A stretch of DNA of 61,811 nt from Bacillota bacterium (GTDB lineage Bacteria; Bacillota_I; Bacilli_A; Acholeplasmatales; Acholeplasmataceae), in assembly GCA_018817915.1 (NCBI GenBank), contig JAHISX010000004.1:1-61811 (forward strand), in the 5' to 3' direction. Positions 37,311 through 47,400 of this stretch are shown one piece after another. The stretch's first letter is position 1. Every line of letters starts with the position of its first letter. The translations under genes and the position numbers were made by a program. Under the pieces are notes generated by a model. That model worked only from the letters and a program-made list of their open reading frames with translations, was not told the DNA's origin and searched no databases.

Positions 37311-37525
37311 AACACGAAAAAGAGCATAGTAACTGATTGATTTTTAATTAGAGAGTTCGCGGGTGGTGCAAGCGAAAAAAGACAATCAATGAATCTCCTC
37401 TTGAGTGATGCTAATCCCATCCGTAAATCTGCGTTAAAGATGTTAAAGTGCTAGAGATTTTCTCTAGAACTAAGGTGGTACCGCGAAATTTCGTCCTTAG
37501 ATTTTAATCTAGGGACTTTTATTTT
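37311..37525 (+). promoter_or_regulatory. T-box riboswitch controlling serS
   Basis: The leader has a long stem I, the T-box AAGGTGGTACCGCG (37472-37485) and a terminator hairpin GTCCTTAGATT with AATCTAGGGAC (37493-37516) plus T-run. The stem I specifier region AATGAATCTCC offers UCU or UCC, both Ser codons; the exact register is uncertain. Uncharged tRNA-Ser should allow read-through into serS. Confidence 0.93.
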
Positions 37526-37543
37526 ATAAAGGAGGAATAAGAA

Positions 37544-38821
37544 ATGTTAGATTTAAAGTATGTAACAGAGCATATGGAACTGGTTGTAAAACAATTATCC
37601 AACCGCAATGGAGATTTTTCATATTTGTATGAATTAGTTGATTTACAAGAAACCAGAAAAAAAATCATTTATGATGTTGAAGCAAAAAAAGCATTAAGAA
37701 ACGAACAATCCAAAAAAATTGGTGAACTCAAACGAAATAAACAAGATGCATCGCATATCTTAAATGAGGTTGCTCATTTAGGTGATGAGATTAAGGCTTT
37801 AGATGAAGAACTTAAAGTCATTGAAGAAAAAGTCTTCAATATTTTAGCGATAACTCCAAATATTCCTGACAGTAGTGTACCCATTGGAAAAGATGATTCA
37901 GCAAATCTTGAAGTCAAAAAAGTTGGAACCCCAAGAGTATTTGATTTTCCTATTAAAGATCATATTGAGTTAGGAGAAAAGCTGAATATTCTTGATTTTG
38001 AACGTGCAGCTAAAATTACAGGAACTCGTTTTGTTGTAGATAAAGGATTAGGTGCTCGTCTTGAACGTTCTTTGATTCAATTCATGATGGACCTTCACGC
38101 ACTTGAGCATGGATATACAGAAATCATTCCTCCTTTTATTGTCAATGAAAAGAGTATGTTTGCTACCGGTCAATTTCCTAAGTTTAAAGATGATTCATTT
38201 AAGTTAGCTTTTGGCGATAACAACTGGTATCTAAATCCCACAGCGGAAGTGCCTACAATTAATCTATACCGAGATGAAATTCTCGATGGGGATCAACTCC
38301 CATATAAATATTGTTCATTTACAACTGCTTTCCGTTCTGAAGCTGGTTCTGCTGGTAGAGATACAAGAGGCATTTTGCGTCAACACCAATTTAATAAAGT
38401 AGAACTGATTAAATTTACAAAACCGGAAGAATCATATCAAGAATTGGAATCTATGCTACTCAATTCTGAAGAAGTTTTAAAAAGATTAGGTCTACCGTAT
38501 CGTGTTGTATGCCTATCAACAGGAGATATGGGATTTGGTATGGCTAAGACATATGATATAGAAGTTTGGTTACCTGGACAAAATATGTATCGCGAAATTG
38601 GATCTATTTCTAATGCAGAGGATTTTCAAGCCAGACGTGCTAATATTCGATTTAAAAGAACTAAAGACAGTAAAACAGAATATGTTCACACATTAAATGG
38701 CTCTGGTTTAGCTGTTGGTAGAACGATGATTGCAGTCCTTGAAAACTATCAAAATGCAGATGGAACAATCACTGTACCAAAGGTTTTAATTCCTTACATG
38801 AAGGTTGAAGTCATTAAATAA
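37544..38821 (+). CDS. serS: Seryl-tRNA synthetase
   Basis: The 425-residue class II synthetase has an N-terminal coiled-coil tRNA-binding arm (about 28-105), motif 2 with [14 protein letters not shown] and [13 protein letters not shown], and motif 3 with [29 protein letters not shown] precedes the ATG, and the T-box leader fits the product. Confidence 0.97.
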   Translation: MLDLKYVTEHMELVVKQLSNRNGDFSYLYELVDLQETRKKIIYDVEAKKALRNEQSKKIGELKRNKQDASHILNEVAHLGDEIKALDEELKVIEEKVFNILAITPNIPDSSVPIGKDDSANLEVKKVGTPRVFDFPIKDHIELGEKLNILDFERAAKITGTRFVVDKGLGARLERSLIQFMMDLHALEHGYTEIIPPFIVNEKSMFATGQFPKFKDDSFKLAFGDNNWYLNPTAEVPTINLYRDEILDGDQLPYKYCSFTTAFRSEAGSAGRDTRGILRQHQFNKVELIKFTKPEESYQELESMLLNSEEVLKRLGLPYRVVCLSTGDMGFGMAKTYDIEVWLPGQNMYREIGSISNAEDFQARRANIRFKRTKDSKTEYVHTLNGSGLAVGRTMIAVLENYQNADGTITVPKVLIPYMKVEVIK

Positions 38822-38911
38822 CACAATTTCACACTGAAAAAACATAGACATCACACAGTATTTTGTTATGATGTAGGTACTTCATTTTCTTTCTAAAGAA
38901 AGGCCCTATGG

Positions 38912-38917
38912 TATAAT
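38912..38917 (+). promoter_or_regulatory. Extended -10 promoter of the two-component system
   Basis: TGGTATAAT (TATAAT at 38912-38917) lies 50 bp before the regulator start. A CTTTC-TAAA-GAAAG palindrome covers the -35 area. Confidence 0.5.
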
Positions 38918-38966
38918 AAGTATGCTTAGCATGCTTATTTTACTTATAAAAAGGTGGTATAAAATA

Positions 38967-39623
38967 ATGAAAATATATTATGTTGAAGACGAAAGAGATT
39001 TATCAGAAATAATTAGAAAATACTTAGCTAGAGAAGGTTATGAAACGACTGTGTTTTATGATGGCGAAACGGCTATGGAGCACATTGAAGATCCCGTCGA
39101 TTTATGGATATTAGATATTATGCTCACAGGTGAAGTCAGCGGTTATGACTTGATTAAAGCAATCAAGGAAAGTCACAGTTCAGCAGCCGTTATTTTCACT
39201 TCAGCTAGAGATCAAGACTTAGATAAAATCATGGGTCTGGAATTAGGTAGTGACGATTATCTAGCAAAGCCATATTCACCAAGAGAACTGATCCTAAGAG
39301 TTAAAGCCGTTTTAAAAAGACACTTTCAAGGACAAGCTTCCGAAATGGTATCCTATGCAGATTATGAAATTAATTTGACAAAAAGAGAAATCAAATCAAA
39401 GAATCAAATGATTGACTTAACAAATAAAGAATTTGAATTATTGTTGTTTTTCTTAAAAAACCTAAATACCGCTTTTGGAAGAGAAGATATCTTGAAGCAT
39501 GTATGGGGAGAAAATTATTATGGAAGCGACCGCGTAGTTGATGATTTACTTCGCCGCCTCAGACATAAAATGCCCGAATTAAAAATTGAAACGATTTATG
39601 GTTATGGTTATAGATTACTATGA
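38967..39623 (+). CDS. OmpR/PhoB-family response regulator
   Basis: The 218-residue protein has a receiver domain (1-115) with phospho-acceptor Asp50 in LWILDIML, the Thr/Lys switch region and an acidic pocket in VEDERD. A winged-helix DNA-binding domain follows (about 125-218) with LTNKEFELLLFFLKN and RVVDDLLRRLRHK. I chose the ATG at 38967 (SD AAGGTGG); upstream frame is non-homologous. The stop overlaps the kinase start. The stimulus is unknown. Confidence 0.93.
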   Translation: MKIYYVEDERDLSEIIRKYLAREGYETTVFYDGETAMEHIEDPVDLWILDIMLTGEVSGYDLIKAIKESHSSAAVIFTSARDQDLDKIMGLELGSDDYLAKPYSPRELILRVKAVLKRHFQGQASEMVSYADYEINLTKREIKSKNQMIDLTNKEFELLLFFLKNLNTAFGREDILKHVWGENYYGSDRVVDDLLRRLRHKMPELKIETIYGYGYRLL

Positions 39624-40879
39624 AAGAGATTAAGTTAACAACACAACTCAATTTTATTTTTACTGTTGTGACTTTGTTAACGAGTCTTGTTTTTGTTATT
39701 GCACTAAATAGAGTTTTTGATGATTTCAGAGATGAACAAAATATTCAACAACTGGAACTATATTTCGATGAAGTCAAAGAACACCCCGCTTATCCGCAAG
39801 ACAATGAGTATAATGGCTATGTTATTGTTCAAAATGGTGTTGTTATATCCAGCAATAATATTGAAGTGCTCGATGGTAATTACACAGCAGCTCAACTTGC
39901 TGACTCACTCGAAGTTTGGCCTGGATTTACAAAAGAAGAAACACTTGATGGGGAAACTTATTATTATCGTATTGATCGTAGACCTGGAAATTTACTTATT
40001 ATCGTATTTACATCTGAAGATTACTTATATGCAGTTGGTAATTCATTTGGACTCTTAGTACGTGTTAGTTTTATTGCTCTCGTAGTTTTAGGAAATTTAA
40101 TTATTTTAATATGGTCAAGAATTACAGTCGAACGTGTCAAACGCCTCAGAGGTGAGGTTGAGTTGATGACGCGCAACAATTATATCGTACCTATAGCAAT
40201 CGATGGAAACGATGAAATCACAGAACTAGCACAAACCATCGAAAAAATGCGAAGAGAAATTCAATTAAGCGAAAAGTCTAAACAAGAGATGCTACAAAAT
40301 CTATCGCATGACTTTAAAACGCCTATTGCAGTGATTCAATCTTATGCTGAAGCTATCAGTGATGGCGTATCAGATGCATCAGAAGCTGATGTTATTGTCA
40401 AACAAGCTGACATTCTCAATCAGAAAGTTAAACAGCTCCTAGAGCTCAATAAGCTTGAATATTTAAAATCACAAGAGGAATATGTCAGTATTAAAATTAA
40501 AGATATTATTGATAATATTGTTAACAACCATAAATATAGAACAAATATTACCTTTGAAGTAGAGCTTGATGATTCTGTTTATTATGGTGTTAAAGAAAAT
40601 TTCTATACAGCATTTAATAACATTATAGATAATGCATTACGATATGCTCAAACGAAAATTGTTATCAAATTAAAAAACAAAAAGCTCACCTTCTTTAACG
40701 ATGGCGAGCCCATTAGTCAAAATTTCATTGATCAACTTTTCAGACCTTATGAAAAAGGACAAAAAGGACAATTTGGGTTAGGAATGAGTATTGTTCAAAA
40801 AACTTGTGCACATTTTAATTTATTGCTCAAGGTTGAAAACCTAACAGATGGTGTAATGTTTACTATAGAGCCGCTTTAA
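39620..40879 (+). CDS. Sensor histidine kinase
   Basis: The 419-residue protein has two membrane helices (about 10-30 and 147-170) flanking a sensor domain of about 115 residues, a HAMP linker, the phospho-acceptor His230 in NLSHDFKTPIAVIQ and an ATPase domain with NIIDNALRYA, FNDGEPI and GQFGLGMSIVQKTC. It overlaps the regulator gene (ATGA), and its last 17 nt overlap the converging HIT gene. The ligand is not evident. Confidence 0.93.
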   Translation: MKEIKLTTQLNFIFTVVTLLTSLVFVIALNRVFDDFRDEQNIQQLELYFDEVKEHPAYPQDNEYNGYVIVQNGVVISSNNIEVLDGNYTAAQLADSLEVWPGFTKEETLDGETYYYRIDRRPGNLLIIVFTSEDYLYAVGNSFGLLVRVSFIALVVLGNLIILIWSRITVERVKRLRGEVELMTRNNYIVPIAIDGNDEITELAQTIEKMRREIQLSEKSKQEMLQNLSHDFKTPIAVIQSYAEAISDGVSDASEADVIVKQADILNQKVKQLLELNKLEYLKSQEEYVSIKIKDIIDNIVNNHKYRTNITFEVELDDSVYYGVKENFYTAFNNIIDNALRYAQTKIVIKLKNKKLTFFNDGEPISQNFIDQLFRPYEKGQKGQFGLGMSIVQKTCAHFNLLLKVENLTDGVMFTIEPL

Positions 40880-41276
40880 TCAAGCGCGCTCTTTCTTTAT
40901 AATCATCTAAAGAAAGGTTACTCATATTATTTTTCAAACTAAACTTAGCCTCATCTTTTTCATAGCGAGGAATTAAGTGTAGATGAAAATGGAAAACAGA
41001 TTGACCAGATGCTTCCCCATTATTACTTAAAATATTGATTCCTTCTGGTTCAAAAGCCACTTTAAGTGCATTTGAAATTCGAACAGCTACACGCATGACA
41101 TGTGCTGCTAAATCTTCGGGGACTGAAAAAATGTCCTTATAAAAAGCCTTTGGAACAACTAACGTATGACCTTTGGTTGCTTGAGAAATATCAAGAAATG
41201 CAACAACCAAATCATCCTCATAGACAAAATGAGCGGGAATTTCTTTGGCAATAATTTTCGTAAATATAGATGACAT
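40863..41276 (-). CDS. HIT-family nucleotide hydrolase
   Basis: The 137-residue protein has the histidine triad HFHLHLIPR and the substrate strand GHTLVVPKAFYKDIF. Such enzymes split AMP-X bonds of nucleotide conjugates (Hint type). SD AAAGGGGTGAT precedes the ATG at 41276. The gene converges on the sensor kinase. Confidence 0.92.
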   Translation of the reverse strand: MSSIFTKIIAKEIPAHFVYEDDLVVAFLDISQATKGHTLVVPKAFYKDIFSVPEDLAAHVMRVAVRISNALKVAFEPEGINILSNNGEASGQSVFHFHLHLIPRYEKDEAKFSLKNNMSNLSLDDYKERARLIKAAL

Positions 41277-41316
41277 GAAATCACCCCTTTCTTGGCTTTA
41301 TTCTATCATAAACCAA

Positions 41317-41345
41317 TTGAAAACAAACATAAAAAATGATATAAT
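41317..41345 (+). promoter_or_regulatory. Promoter of pduL
   Basis: TTGAAA (41317-41322), 17 bp and TATAAT (41340-41345) with an extended TG lie before pduL. Confidence 0.75.
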
Positions 41346-41371
41346 CGTTTCGTATGTAGGAGGAAATAACA

Positions 41372-41962
41372 ATGAAAAAAGTACCAGTAGGCATTTCAGG
41401 ACGTCATCTCCATGTAACTCAGGAACATTTGGAAATACTTTTTGGAAAAGATTACAAGTTAAACGTATTAAAAGATTTAAGCCAACCGGGGCAATATGCA
41501 GCAGTTGAAAAGGTCGATGTTGTCAGTCCAGAAGGTAAACTTTTGGCAGGCGTTCGCATCTTAGGACCTGTTCGCCCAGCTTCGCAGGTTGAAATATCAA
41601 AAAGTGATGCAATTCGCTTTAAATTTGTTGCACCAGTAAGATCATCAGGTGATGTCAAAGGATCCGGACCAGCAACTCTGATTGGACCTAAAGGCCAAGT
41701 TGAAATTTCTGAAGGTGTTATCATTGCAGATCGTCATATTCACTTCTCTTTGGATGAAGCTAAAGAATATGGTGTTGCAGATCGTCAAATTGTTAGTTTA
41801 AGAGTTGGCGGAATTAAAGCTGGAATCTTAGATAACGTTTTATGTAGAGTACATGCTAATTTTAGATTAGACTGTCATTTAGATACTGATGATGGTAGTG
41901 CTTTTATGTTGAACACAGGCGACGAAGTAGAATTAGTTAAATCTTATACCATCAACGCATAG
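41372..41962 (+). CDS. pduL: Phosphate acyltransferase PduL
   Basis: The 196-residue enzyme has two PduL domains and the zinc His motifs GRHLHVT and ADRHIHFS. It exchanges acetyl- or propanoyl-CoA for the acyl phosphate. No microcompartment genes or N-terminal encapsulation peptide are seen, so it probably replaces Pta in acetate fermentation, yielding acetyl phosphate for ATP. The stop lies in a terminator hairpin. Confidence 0.93.
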   Translation: MKKVPVGISGRHLHVTQEHLEILFGKDYKLNVLKDLSQPGQYAAVEKVDVVSPEGKLLAGVRILGPVRPASQVEISKSDAIRFKFVAPVRSSGDVKGSGPATLIGPKGQVEISEGVIIADRHIHFSLDEAKEYGVADRQIVSLRVGGIKAGILDNVLCRVHANFRLDCHLDTDDGSAFMLNTGDEVELVKSYTINA

Positions 41963-41980
41963 TGCCTTTTGGCACTTTTT
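41961..41980 (+). terminator. Terminator after pduL
   Basis: AGTGCC (41961-41966) pairs with GGCACT (41971-41976), followed by T. It overlaps the pduL stop. Confidence 0.75.
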
Positions 41981-41999
41981 TACCAAAGGAGGTGCTTGA

Positions 42000-43205
42000 T
42001 TGAAAAAGCTCATCAAGCAACAGGTATATAAAGATCCTCTTTATGGATACATCCATGTGGATTATGAATTAATCAAGCAATTAATCAATTCGTTTCTTTT
42101 TCAAAGACTTAGAAGAATTCGTCAATTGAGTGGCGTTCAAATGGTTTTTCATGGTGCAGAACATTCTAGATTTAGTCATAGTTTAGGTGTTTATGAAATT
42201 GCCAACCGATTTCTAACTGTCCCAGATATTAAAAATGCTTTGAAAGAGCGAGAACAACTCGTTTTTTTGAGTGCAGCTTTATTACATGATATCGGTCATG
42301 GTGCATATTCACATGCATTCGAAGATATTTTCGGTGTTGATCATGAAGAAATTGGAGCTAAACTCATTATTGAAAATCAAGAGTTAAGAAATATATTAGA
42401 TACGATTGATGATTCGTTCGCTTTAGATGTGAGTTCTATATTGAGAAAAGAAAAGAAATTCCCACTCATAGAACAGCTCATTTCAAGTCAATTAGACGTA
42501 GATCGATTAGATTATCTTGAAAGAGATGCATATTTTACTGGCGCGGCCTATGGCCATATTGATTTAGATCGACTTATTCGTGTCCTCTATATTAAGAATG
42601 GACAGGTTGTTTTTAAGATAAGTGGTATCCACGCAATCGAAAACTATTTAATTAGTAGATATCATATGTACTGGCAAGTCTATTATCATCCAGTCTCAAG
42701 AGCATATGAAGTCGTACTAGAAAAGATATATCAAAGAGTTAAAGATCTACTCATTGCTGATTTTTCATTCAGTGGCAACGTAGAACCACTGAAAAATATC
42801 ATTGATAATCCAAATAATCTAGAAAGTTATGTAGAAATTGATGACTATTATATTAACGGTTTGATTTCAAGCTTTACAAAATCAACAGATTTTATTTTAA
42901 GAAATCTAGCATTAGATTTTATGAATAGACACATTTGGGGATATATTAACGATACAGAAGAAAATCAAAAAGAAATCCAAAAGATTAAGACACAATATAA
43001 ACCAGAAGAATTGAAATACTATACTACATATCGCACAGTTGAAAATAGTACATACAAAGATGACGATGTAAAATATGGAGATCAAATCCTTATTTTGCTA
43101 GAAAATGGAACTATTTCAACACTTAAAGAACAATCAAAGATAATTGAGAGTTTAATGCAAAGTGGTGTTAAAAAAGATCCTAAATTTTTCTACAGAAAGT
43201 CATGA
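42000..43205 (+). CDS. HD-domain phosphohydrolase, YwfO-like
   Basis: The 401-residue protein has the HD motifs HSRFSHSLGVYEIA, LLHDIGHGAYSHAFE and SSQLDVDRLDYLERD, typical of dNTPase-like or nucleotide phosphohydrolases related to YwfO and SAMHD1. The start is TTG at 42000, fixed by AAAGGAGGTG upstream. rnmV overlaps its end (ATGA), so it opens the rnmV-ksgA-ispE operon. Substrate is not certain. Confidence 0.88.
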   Translation: MKKLIKQQVYKDPLYGYIHVDYELIKQLINSFLFQRLRRIRQLSGVQMVFHGAEHSRFSHSLGVYEIANRFLTVPDIKNALKEREQLVFLSAALLHDIGHGAYSHAFEDIFGVDHEEIGAKLIIENQELRNILDTIDDSFALDVSSILRKEKKFPLIEQLISSQLDVDRLDYLERDAYFTGAAYGHIDLDRLIRVLYIKNGQVVFKISGIHAIENYLISRYHMYWQVYYHPVSRAYEVVLEKIYQRVKDLLIADFSFSGNVEPLKNIIDNPNNLESYVEIDDYYINGLISSFTKSTDFILRNLALDFMNRHIWGYINDTEENQKEIQKIKTQYKPEELKYYTTYRTVENSTYKDDDVKYGDQILILLENGTISTLKEQSKIIESLMQSGVKKDPKFFYRKS

Positions 43206-43747
43206 GACCTAAGATCTTTGTTGTAGAAGGTAGAAATGATTCATCAAGACTCAAACAAATTTACCCTGATTTACAAATTATAACGACAAACGGTAGTGCG
43301 CTTGATCCAGATAAAGTTGAAGTGCTAAAAGAACTTGACCAAACACATGATATCGTTTTGTTTCTAGATCCAGATCATGCAGGAGAGCGCATCAGAAGAT
43401 TATTAGGTAAATCATTAACAAATGTCTACCATGCGTTTTTAGATCAAGAACTGGCACATAGCAAAAATGGGAAAAAAATCGGAATTGAACATGCGTCTAC
43501 AGAAAACATAGTGCTTGCTCTTAAAGACATGCAAAATGTTGTCTACGATTCAAAAAGTGATGTTACTCATGCATTCTTACATGAAATGAAACTTACGGGT
43601 AATCCCGATAGCAAAAAACTGAGAGCTAAACTATCAAGTATTCTGAAAATAGGGCACGTCAACGGGAAAACGCTATATCAGCGATTAAAGATATTTAATA
43701 TATCCAAAGATAAAATTATAGAGGTACTTAGTGGAGCATCAAGCTAA
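43202..43747 (+). CDS. rnmV: Ribonuclease M5
   Basis: The 181-residue TOPRIM enzyme matures 5S rRNA. The metal residues lie in VVEGRNDSSRL and FLDPDHAGERIRR. It precedes ksgA, as in Bacillus, and overlaps it by 17 nt. Confidence 0.94.
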   Translation: MRPKIFVVEGRNDSSRLKQIYPDLQIITTNGSALDPDKVEVLKELDQTHDIVLFLDPDHAGERIRRLLGKSLTNVYHAFLDQELAHSKNGKKIGIEHASTENIVLALKDMQNVVYDSKSDVTHAFLHEMKLTGNPDSKKLRAKLSSILKIGHVNGKTLYQRLKIFNISKDKIIEVLSGASS

Positions 43748-44516
43748 AAAAAGATTTGGACAAAATTTTTTAAGAGATAAAAATCTTTTAATGAAAATTG
43801 TTAGAGAATCGAATATCACAAATAAACATGTTATAGAAGTAGGACCAGGCCAAGGGGCACTGACTACTTTTTTAGCTTTATCAGCACAAGATGTCGTAGC
43901 GTATGAAATTGATACCAGCTTAAAACCTATATTAGATAAATTTGAACAGCAATATGCTAACTTAAAAGTCATTTATGAAGATTTTTTAACAGCGGATTTA
44001 TCAGTTTATAAAGAAGAGCTCCACATCGTTGCAAACGTACCGTATTACATCACAACTCCAATCTTATTTAAAATTTTAGAGACACCAATGATTAAAACAG
44101 CTTCTTTAATGATACAAAAGGAAGTTTGTGATAGACTTTTGGCTACGCCTGATAGTAAGCAATACAATGCTTTATCCATTATTTTGCAATATCATGCAAA
44201 CGTTCATAAGATGATGGATGTAAAACGTCATATGTTTTATCCTGTACCAAATGTGGACAGCGCAGTTATTCGCATTGAAAAGCGAGATATACCTTTAATA
44301 GAAGTAGATAAAGAACGCATTTTTATTCAATTGGTTAAAGAAGCATTTAGACAAAAAAGAAAGACTTTAGTCAATAATTGGTACCAAGGATTTAATAGAC
44401 CAAAAGAAGAGTTAGAAGCGTTTTTAATGAAGAACGGGTTTCTATCCAATGTTAGAGCAGAAAGCTTAACTAAAGAAGACTTCATTCGTTTAGCGAAGGT
44501 GTGGAACAATGATTAA
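43731..44516 (+). CDS. ksgA: 16S rRNA dimethyladenosine transferase
   Basis: The 261-residue methyltransferase modifies the two adjacent adenines near the 3' end of 16S rRNA. It has KKRFGQNFLRDKNLL, the SAM motif VIEVGPGQGALT and the catalytic NVPYYITTPILFK. The start is GTG at 43731 with AGAGGT upstream. It overlaps ispE by 8 nt. Confidence 0.96.
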   Translation: MEHQAKKRFGQNFLRDKNLLMKIVRESNITNKHVIEVGPGQGALTTFLALSAQDVVAYEIDTSLKPILDKFEQQYANLKVIYEDFLTADLSVYKEELHIVANVPYYITTPILFKILETPMIKTASLMIQKEVCDRLLATPDSKQYNALSIILQYHANVHKMMDVKRHMFYPVPNVDSAVIRIEKRDIPLIEVDKERIFIQLVKEAFRQKRKTLVNNWYQGFNRPKEELEAFLMKNGFLSNVRAESLTKEDFIRLAKVWNND

Positions 44517-45330
44517 AGAAAATGCTCATGCCAAAATTAATCTAGCTTTAGATGTAGTCAAAAAGAGAACAGACGGATATCATGAATTACAAATGATTAT
44601 GATTCCTATTGATCTTCATGACTCACTTGTATTTGAAAATCATGAAGATATTATTTTAGAATCTAATGTTGAGATTGAAAACAACTCAATTATCAAAGCT
44701 GCACAACGCATGAAGTTACTCTATAATGTGAGTCAAGGAGCTAAGATTACGTTAGAAAAGAAGATTCCAATTGGTGCAGGATTAGGCGGTGGATCAGCTG
44801 ATATTGCAGCAACCTTAAGAGGATTAAACCAATTGTGGAAATTAAATCTACAATTAGAAGATCTCGAAGAACTCGCCTTAGAACTAGGCTCTGATACACT
44901 TTTTTGTTTATATGATAAACCAGCTCTTGTCTATGGGAGAGGTGAAAACCTCTTATATGTTGATATGCCACCCATTGAATCGATTTATTTGATCATATCT
45001 GATGTTAATGTGTCAACTGCAAATGTCTTTTCACACCATAAAATAAAGTATAGATCTAAACAATTTGACAAACTTTTTCGAAGTTATCTGAATCAGAAGT
45101 ATGATATCTTCTTTAAAAAAACATATAATAAATTGACTCAAACCACGTTACAATGCTATCCAACATTAAAACGTGTTTACAAAGAGGCAAAAAGTGTTGA
45201 TTCTCATGTATTAATGAGTGGAAGTGGTTCTACTTTCTTTATTTTGTCAATTAAGCAAAATGAAATGGTTTTGGAGAACAAATTCAATAAATATGGTATT
45301 CATTACCTCAAAACAAGACCAAAAACATAA
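44509..45330 (+). CDS. ispE: 4-diphosphocytidyl-2-C-methyl-D-erythritol kinase
   Basis: The 273-residue GHMP kinase has AHAKINLALDVVKKRTDGYH at the N-terminus, the ATP loop PIGAGLGGGSADIA and the C-terminal VLMSGSGSTFF. It indicates the MEP route to isoprenoids, hence to the undecaprenyl carrier used by uppP and popT. SD GAAGGTG precedes the ATG. Confidence 0.95.
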   Translation: MIKENAHAKINLALDVVKKRTDGYHELQMIMIPIDLHDSLVFENHEDIILESNVEIENNSIIKAAQRMKLLYNVSQGAKITLEKKIPIGAGLGGGSADIAATLRGLNQLWKLNLQLEDLEELALELGSDTLFCLYDKPALVYGRGENLLYVDMPPIESIYLIISDVNVSTANVFSHHKIKYRSKQFDKLFRSYLNQKYDIFFKKTYNKLTQTTLQCYPTLKRVYKEAKSVDSHVLMSGSGSTFFILSIKQNEMVLENKFNKYGIHYLKTRPKT

Positions 45331-45351
45331 AAAAACTTTATAATTAACTTT

Positions 45352-45365
45352 CTATATGCTATAAT
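45352..45365 (+). promoter_or_regulatory. Extended -10 promoter of spoVG
   Basis: TGCTATAAT (45357-45365) lies 32 bp before the spoVG start, with only a weak TTTATA at -35. Confidence 0.55.
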
Positions 45366-45397
45366 TTAGTTATAAAAAGGACGTCTCGGAGGGCAAA

Positions 45398-45679
45398 ATG
45401 AAAATTACTGATGTTAGAGTAAAACTTGTAAGTAGTGAAAGTAGACTTAGAGGGGTAGCAACTATTACTTTTGATGAGAGTTTTGTTGTTCATGATATTC
45501 GTATCATTGAAGGCGAAAACGGCATTTTCGTTGCCATGCCAAGCAAAAAGACTCCTAACGGAACATTTAGAGATATCGCACATCCAATTCATGGAGAAAT
45601 GCGCAAGGTTATCGAAGATGCTATTGTTGTAGCATATAACGAAGCTTTGGCTAACCCAACTTCTGGAGAAGAAGAATAA
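45398..45679 (+). CDS. spoVG: SpoVG-family nucleic-acid-binding protein
   Basis: The 93-residue protein matches SpoVG along its length, with FVVHDIRIIEG, FVAMPSKKTPNGTFRDIAHP and a C-terminal helix. SpoVG proteins bind DNA and RNA and regulate diverse genes; the sporulation name does not imply spores here. It has its own promoter and a terminator. Confidence 0.95.
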   Translation: MKITDVRVKLVSSESRLRGVATITFDESFVVHDIRIIEGENGIFVAMPSKKTPNGTFRDIAHPIHGEMRKVIEDAIVVAYNEALANPTSGEEE

Positions 45680-45704
45680 TCAAACCAACAGAATCGATAA
45701 AGAC

Positions 45705-45744
45705 AAAAATCTTTTTTGCAAATCTTGCAAAAAGATTTTTTTTT
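45705..45744 (+). terminator. Terminator of spoVG
   Basis: AAAATC...TTGCAA pairs with TTGCAA...GATTTT around a 3-nt loop (45722-45724), with one bulge, and a T-run follows. Confidence 0.85.
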
Positions 45745-45780
45745 GAGAAGAAATCAAGTTCAAAATAGCTGTTTTTGAGG

Positions 45781-45786
45781 TATAAT
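45781..45786 (+). promoter_or_regulatory. -10 element of the prs-pth-mfd operon
   Basis: TATAAT (45781-45786) lies 34 bp before prs. A poor -35, TTCAAA, lies at 45759-45764. Confidence 0.45.
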
Positions 45787-45819
45787 TAAATAGAGAAAGT
45801 TAAGGAGCTGTGAATAAAA

Positions 45820-46803
45820 ATGTCAATTGTCGATGGAAAGAAAATAAAACTCTTTGCACTGAGTTCAAATCGTGCTTTAGCTGATGAAATATCTAAGACT
45901 TCAGGTATAGAAATTAGTAATGTGGATGTCGTAAGATTTGCTGATGGTGAAATATCCATTAATATCGAAGAAAGTGTTCGTGGCCATGATGTCTTTGTTG
46001 TTCAGTCAACTTCATCACCCGCGAATGAGCATTTAATGGAATTACTCATTCTAGCTGATGCAATTAAGAGAGCATCCGCAAAAACATTGACAGTCATTAT
46101 GCCTTATTATGGATATTCAAGACAAGATAGAAAAGCAAAATCTAGACAACCTATTACAGCTAAACTGATAGCAGATATGCTTCAAGTTGCTGGTGTTGAT
46201 CGACTCATTTGTATCGATTTACATGCAGCTCAAATCCAAGGTTTCTTTAACGTTCCTATCGATAATTTTCCAGCCGCGCCTTTACTAGCAGATTATTTTT
46301 TATACACAAAACATTTAGATAATCTTGTTATTGTCTCACCAGATCATGGTGGTGTAACACGCGCTCGTGTTTTTGCCCGTATCTTAAATGCGCCTCTTGC
46401 GATTATTGACAAGCGTCGTCCTGAGCCAAACAAAGCCGAAGTTCAAAATATTATTGGCGATGTTTATGGCAAGATTGCAATTATGGTCGATGACATCATT
46501 GATACCGCAGGTACTCTAATAGCTGGAGCACAAGCATTAATGGATGCCGGTGCAATCAAAGTATATGCTGCAGCAACTCATCCTGTATTTTCAGGTGATG
46601 CCATTGAAAGAATTGAAAAATCAGCGCTTTGCGAGATTGTTGTTACAGATACAATCAGTAACCCTGACATTTCAAAATCAACTAAAATCACACAATTATC
46701 GATTGGACCACTTCTTGGACAAAGTATTTTACACATTGTCAAAGATGAACCAATCAGTCAAATATTTGATAAAATACATCATCCGGAAAAGAGTAATCAA
46801 TGA
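45820..46803 (+). CDS. prs: Ribose-phosphate pyrophosphokinase
   Basis: The 327-residue enzyme makes PRPP for nucleotide synthesis and salvage. It has [16 protein letters not shown], the ATP loop [20 protein letters not shown] and the PRPP-binding [19 protein letters not shown] precedes the ATG. pth overlaps the stop (ATGA). Confidence 0.97.
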   Translation: MSIVDGKKIKLFALSSNRALADEISKTSGIEISNVDVVRFADGEISINIEESVRGHDVFVVQSTSSPANEHLMELLILADAIKRASAKTLTVIMPYYGYSRQDRKAKSRQPITAKLIADMLQVAGVDRLICIDLHAAQIQGFFNVPIDNFPAAPLLADYFLYTKHLDNLVIVSPDHGGVTRARVFARILNAPLAIIDKRRPEPNKAEVQNIIGDVYGKIAIMVDDIIDTAGTLIAGAQALMDAGAIKVYAAATHPVFSGDAIERIEKSALCEIVVTDTISNPDISKSTKITQLSIGPLLGQSILHIVKDEPISQIFDKIHHPEKSNQ

Positions 46804-47369
46804 AGCTTGTAGTAGGGTTAGGTAATCCAGGATTAAAATACCAAAAAACACGACATAATATCGGATTTAAGGTCATAGATGAAGTTTTACGCTTAATAGG
46901 TAGTCAAGCTAAGTTTGATTCAAAGTTTAATGCTGAGATATGTTTAACTCAATTGAATGGAGAAAAGCTCATTTTAGCTAAACCTTCTACATTTATGAAT
47001 CTTTCAGGTGAAGCAATATCAAAAATAATTAAATATTACGATGTTGACATCAAGGATTTACTCGTTATCGTTGATGATGTTAATTTGGAAACAGGAAAAC
47101 TCAGATTAAGAGAATTTGGTGGCCATGGTGGACATAATGGATTAAGAAATATTATTGGATTACTGCATAGTGAGGATTTCAAAAGAGTTCGCATAGGCAT
47201 TGATAATAGTGTTTCAATCCCACTGGATCAATATGTTTTAGGTCAGTTTACGCCTGAGCAACTTATCACTTTACAAAAAGCTGTGAAATTTTCCACAGAA
47301 ATTATCGAATTATTTGTACAAAACACTCCGTTTACTGACATTATGACAAAATATAACACCCAAACGTAG
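46800..47369 (+). CDS. pth: Peptidyl-tRNA hydrolase
   Basis: The 189-residue enzyme releases tRNA from stalled peptides. It has [20 protein letters not shown] with the catalytic His, [12 protein letters not shown] and [13 protein letters not shown] weak hairpin (47358-47377) covers its stop codon, and mfd follows 31 nt later. Confidence 0.96.
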   Translation: MKLVVGLGNPGLKYQKTRHNIGFKVIDEVLRLIGSQAKFDSKFNAEICLTQLNGEKLILAKPSTFMNLSGEAISKIIKYYDVDIKDLLVIVDDVNLETGKLRLREFGGHGGHNGLRNIIGLLHSEDFKRVRIGIDNSVSIPLDQYVLGQFTPEQLITLQKAVKFSTEIIELFVQNTPFTDIMTKYNTQT

Positions 47370-47380
47370 GTTTGGGTTTT
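47358..47380 (+). terminator. Weak terminator-like hairpin at the pth end
   Basis: ACCCAAAC (47358-47365) pairs with GTTTGGGT (47370-47377), followed by TTTT only. It may reduce, not stop, transcription into mfd. Confidence 0.5.
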
Positions 47381-47400
47381 ACTATCTATGAGGCAAAAAG

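Noticed and set aside
45398-45679. Sporulation capacity because of spoVG
   Set aside because: SpoVG is widespread in non-spore-formers; no other sporulation gene is present.
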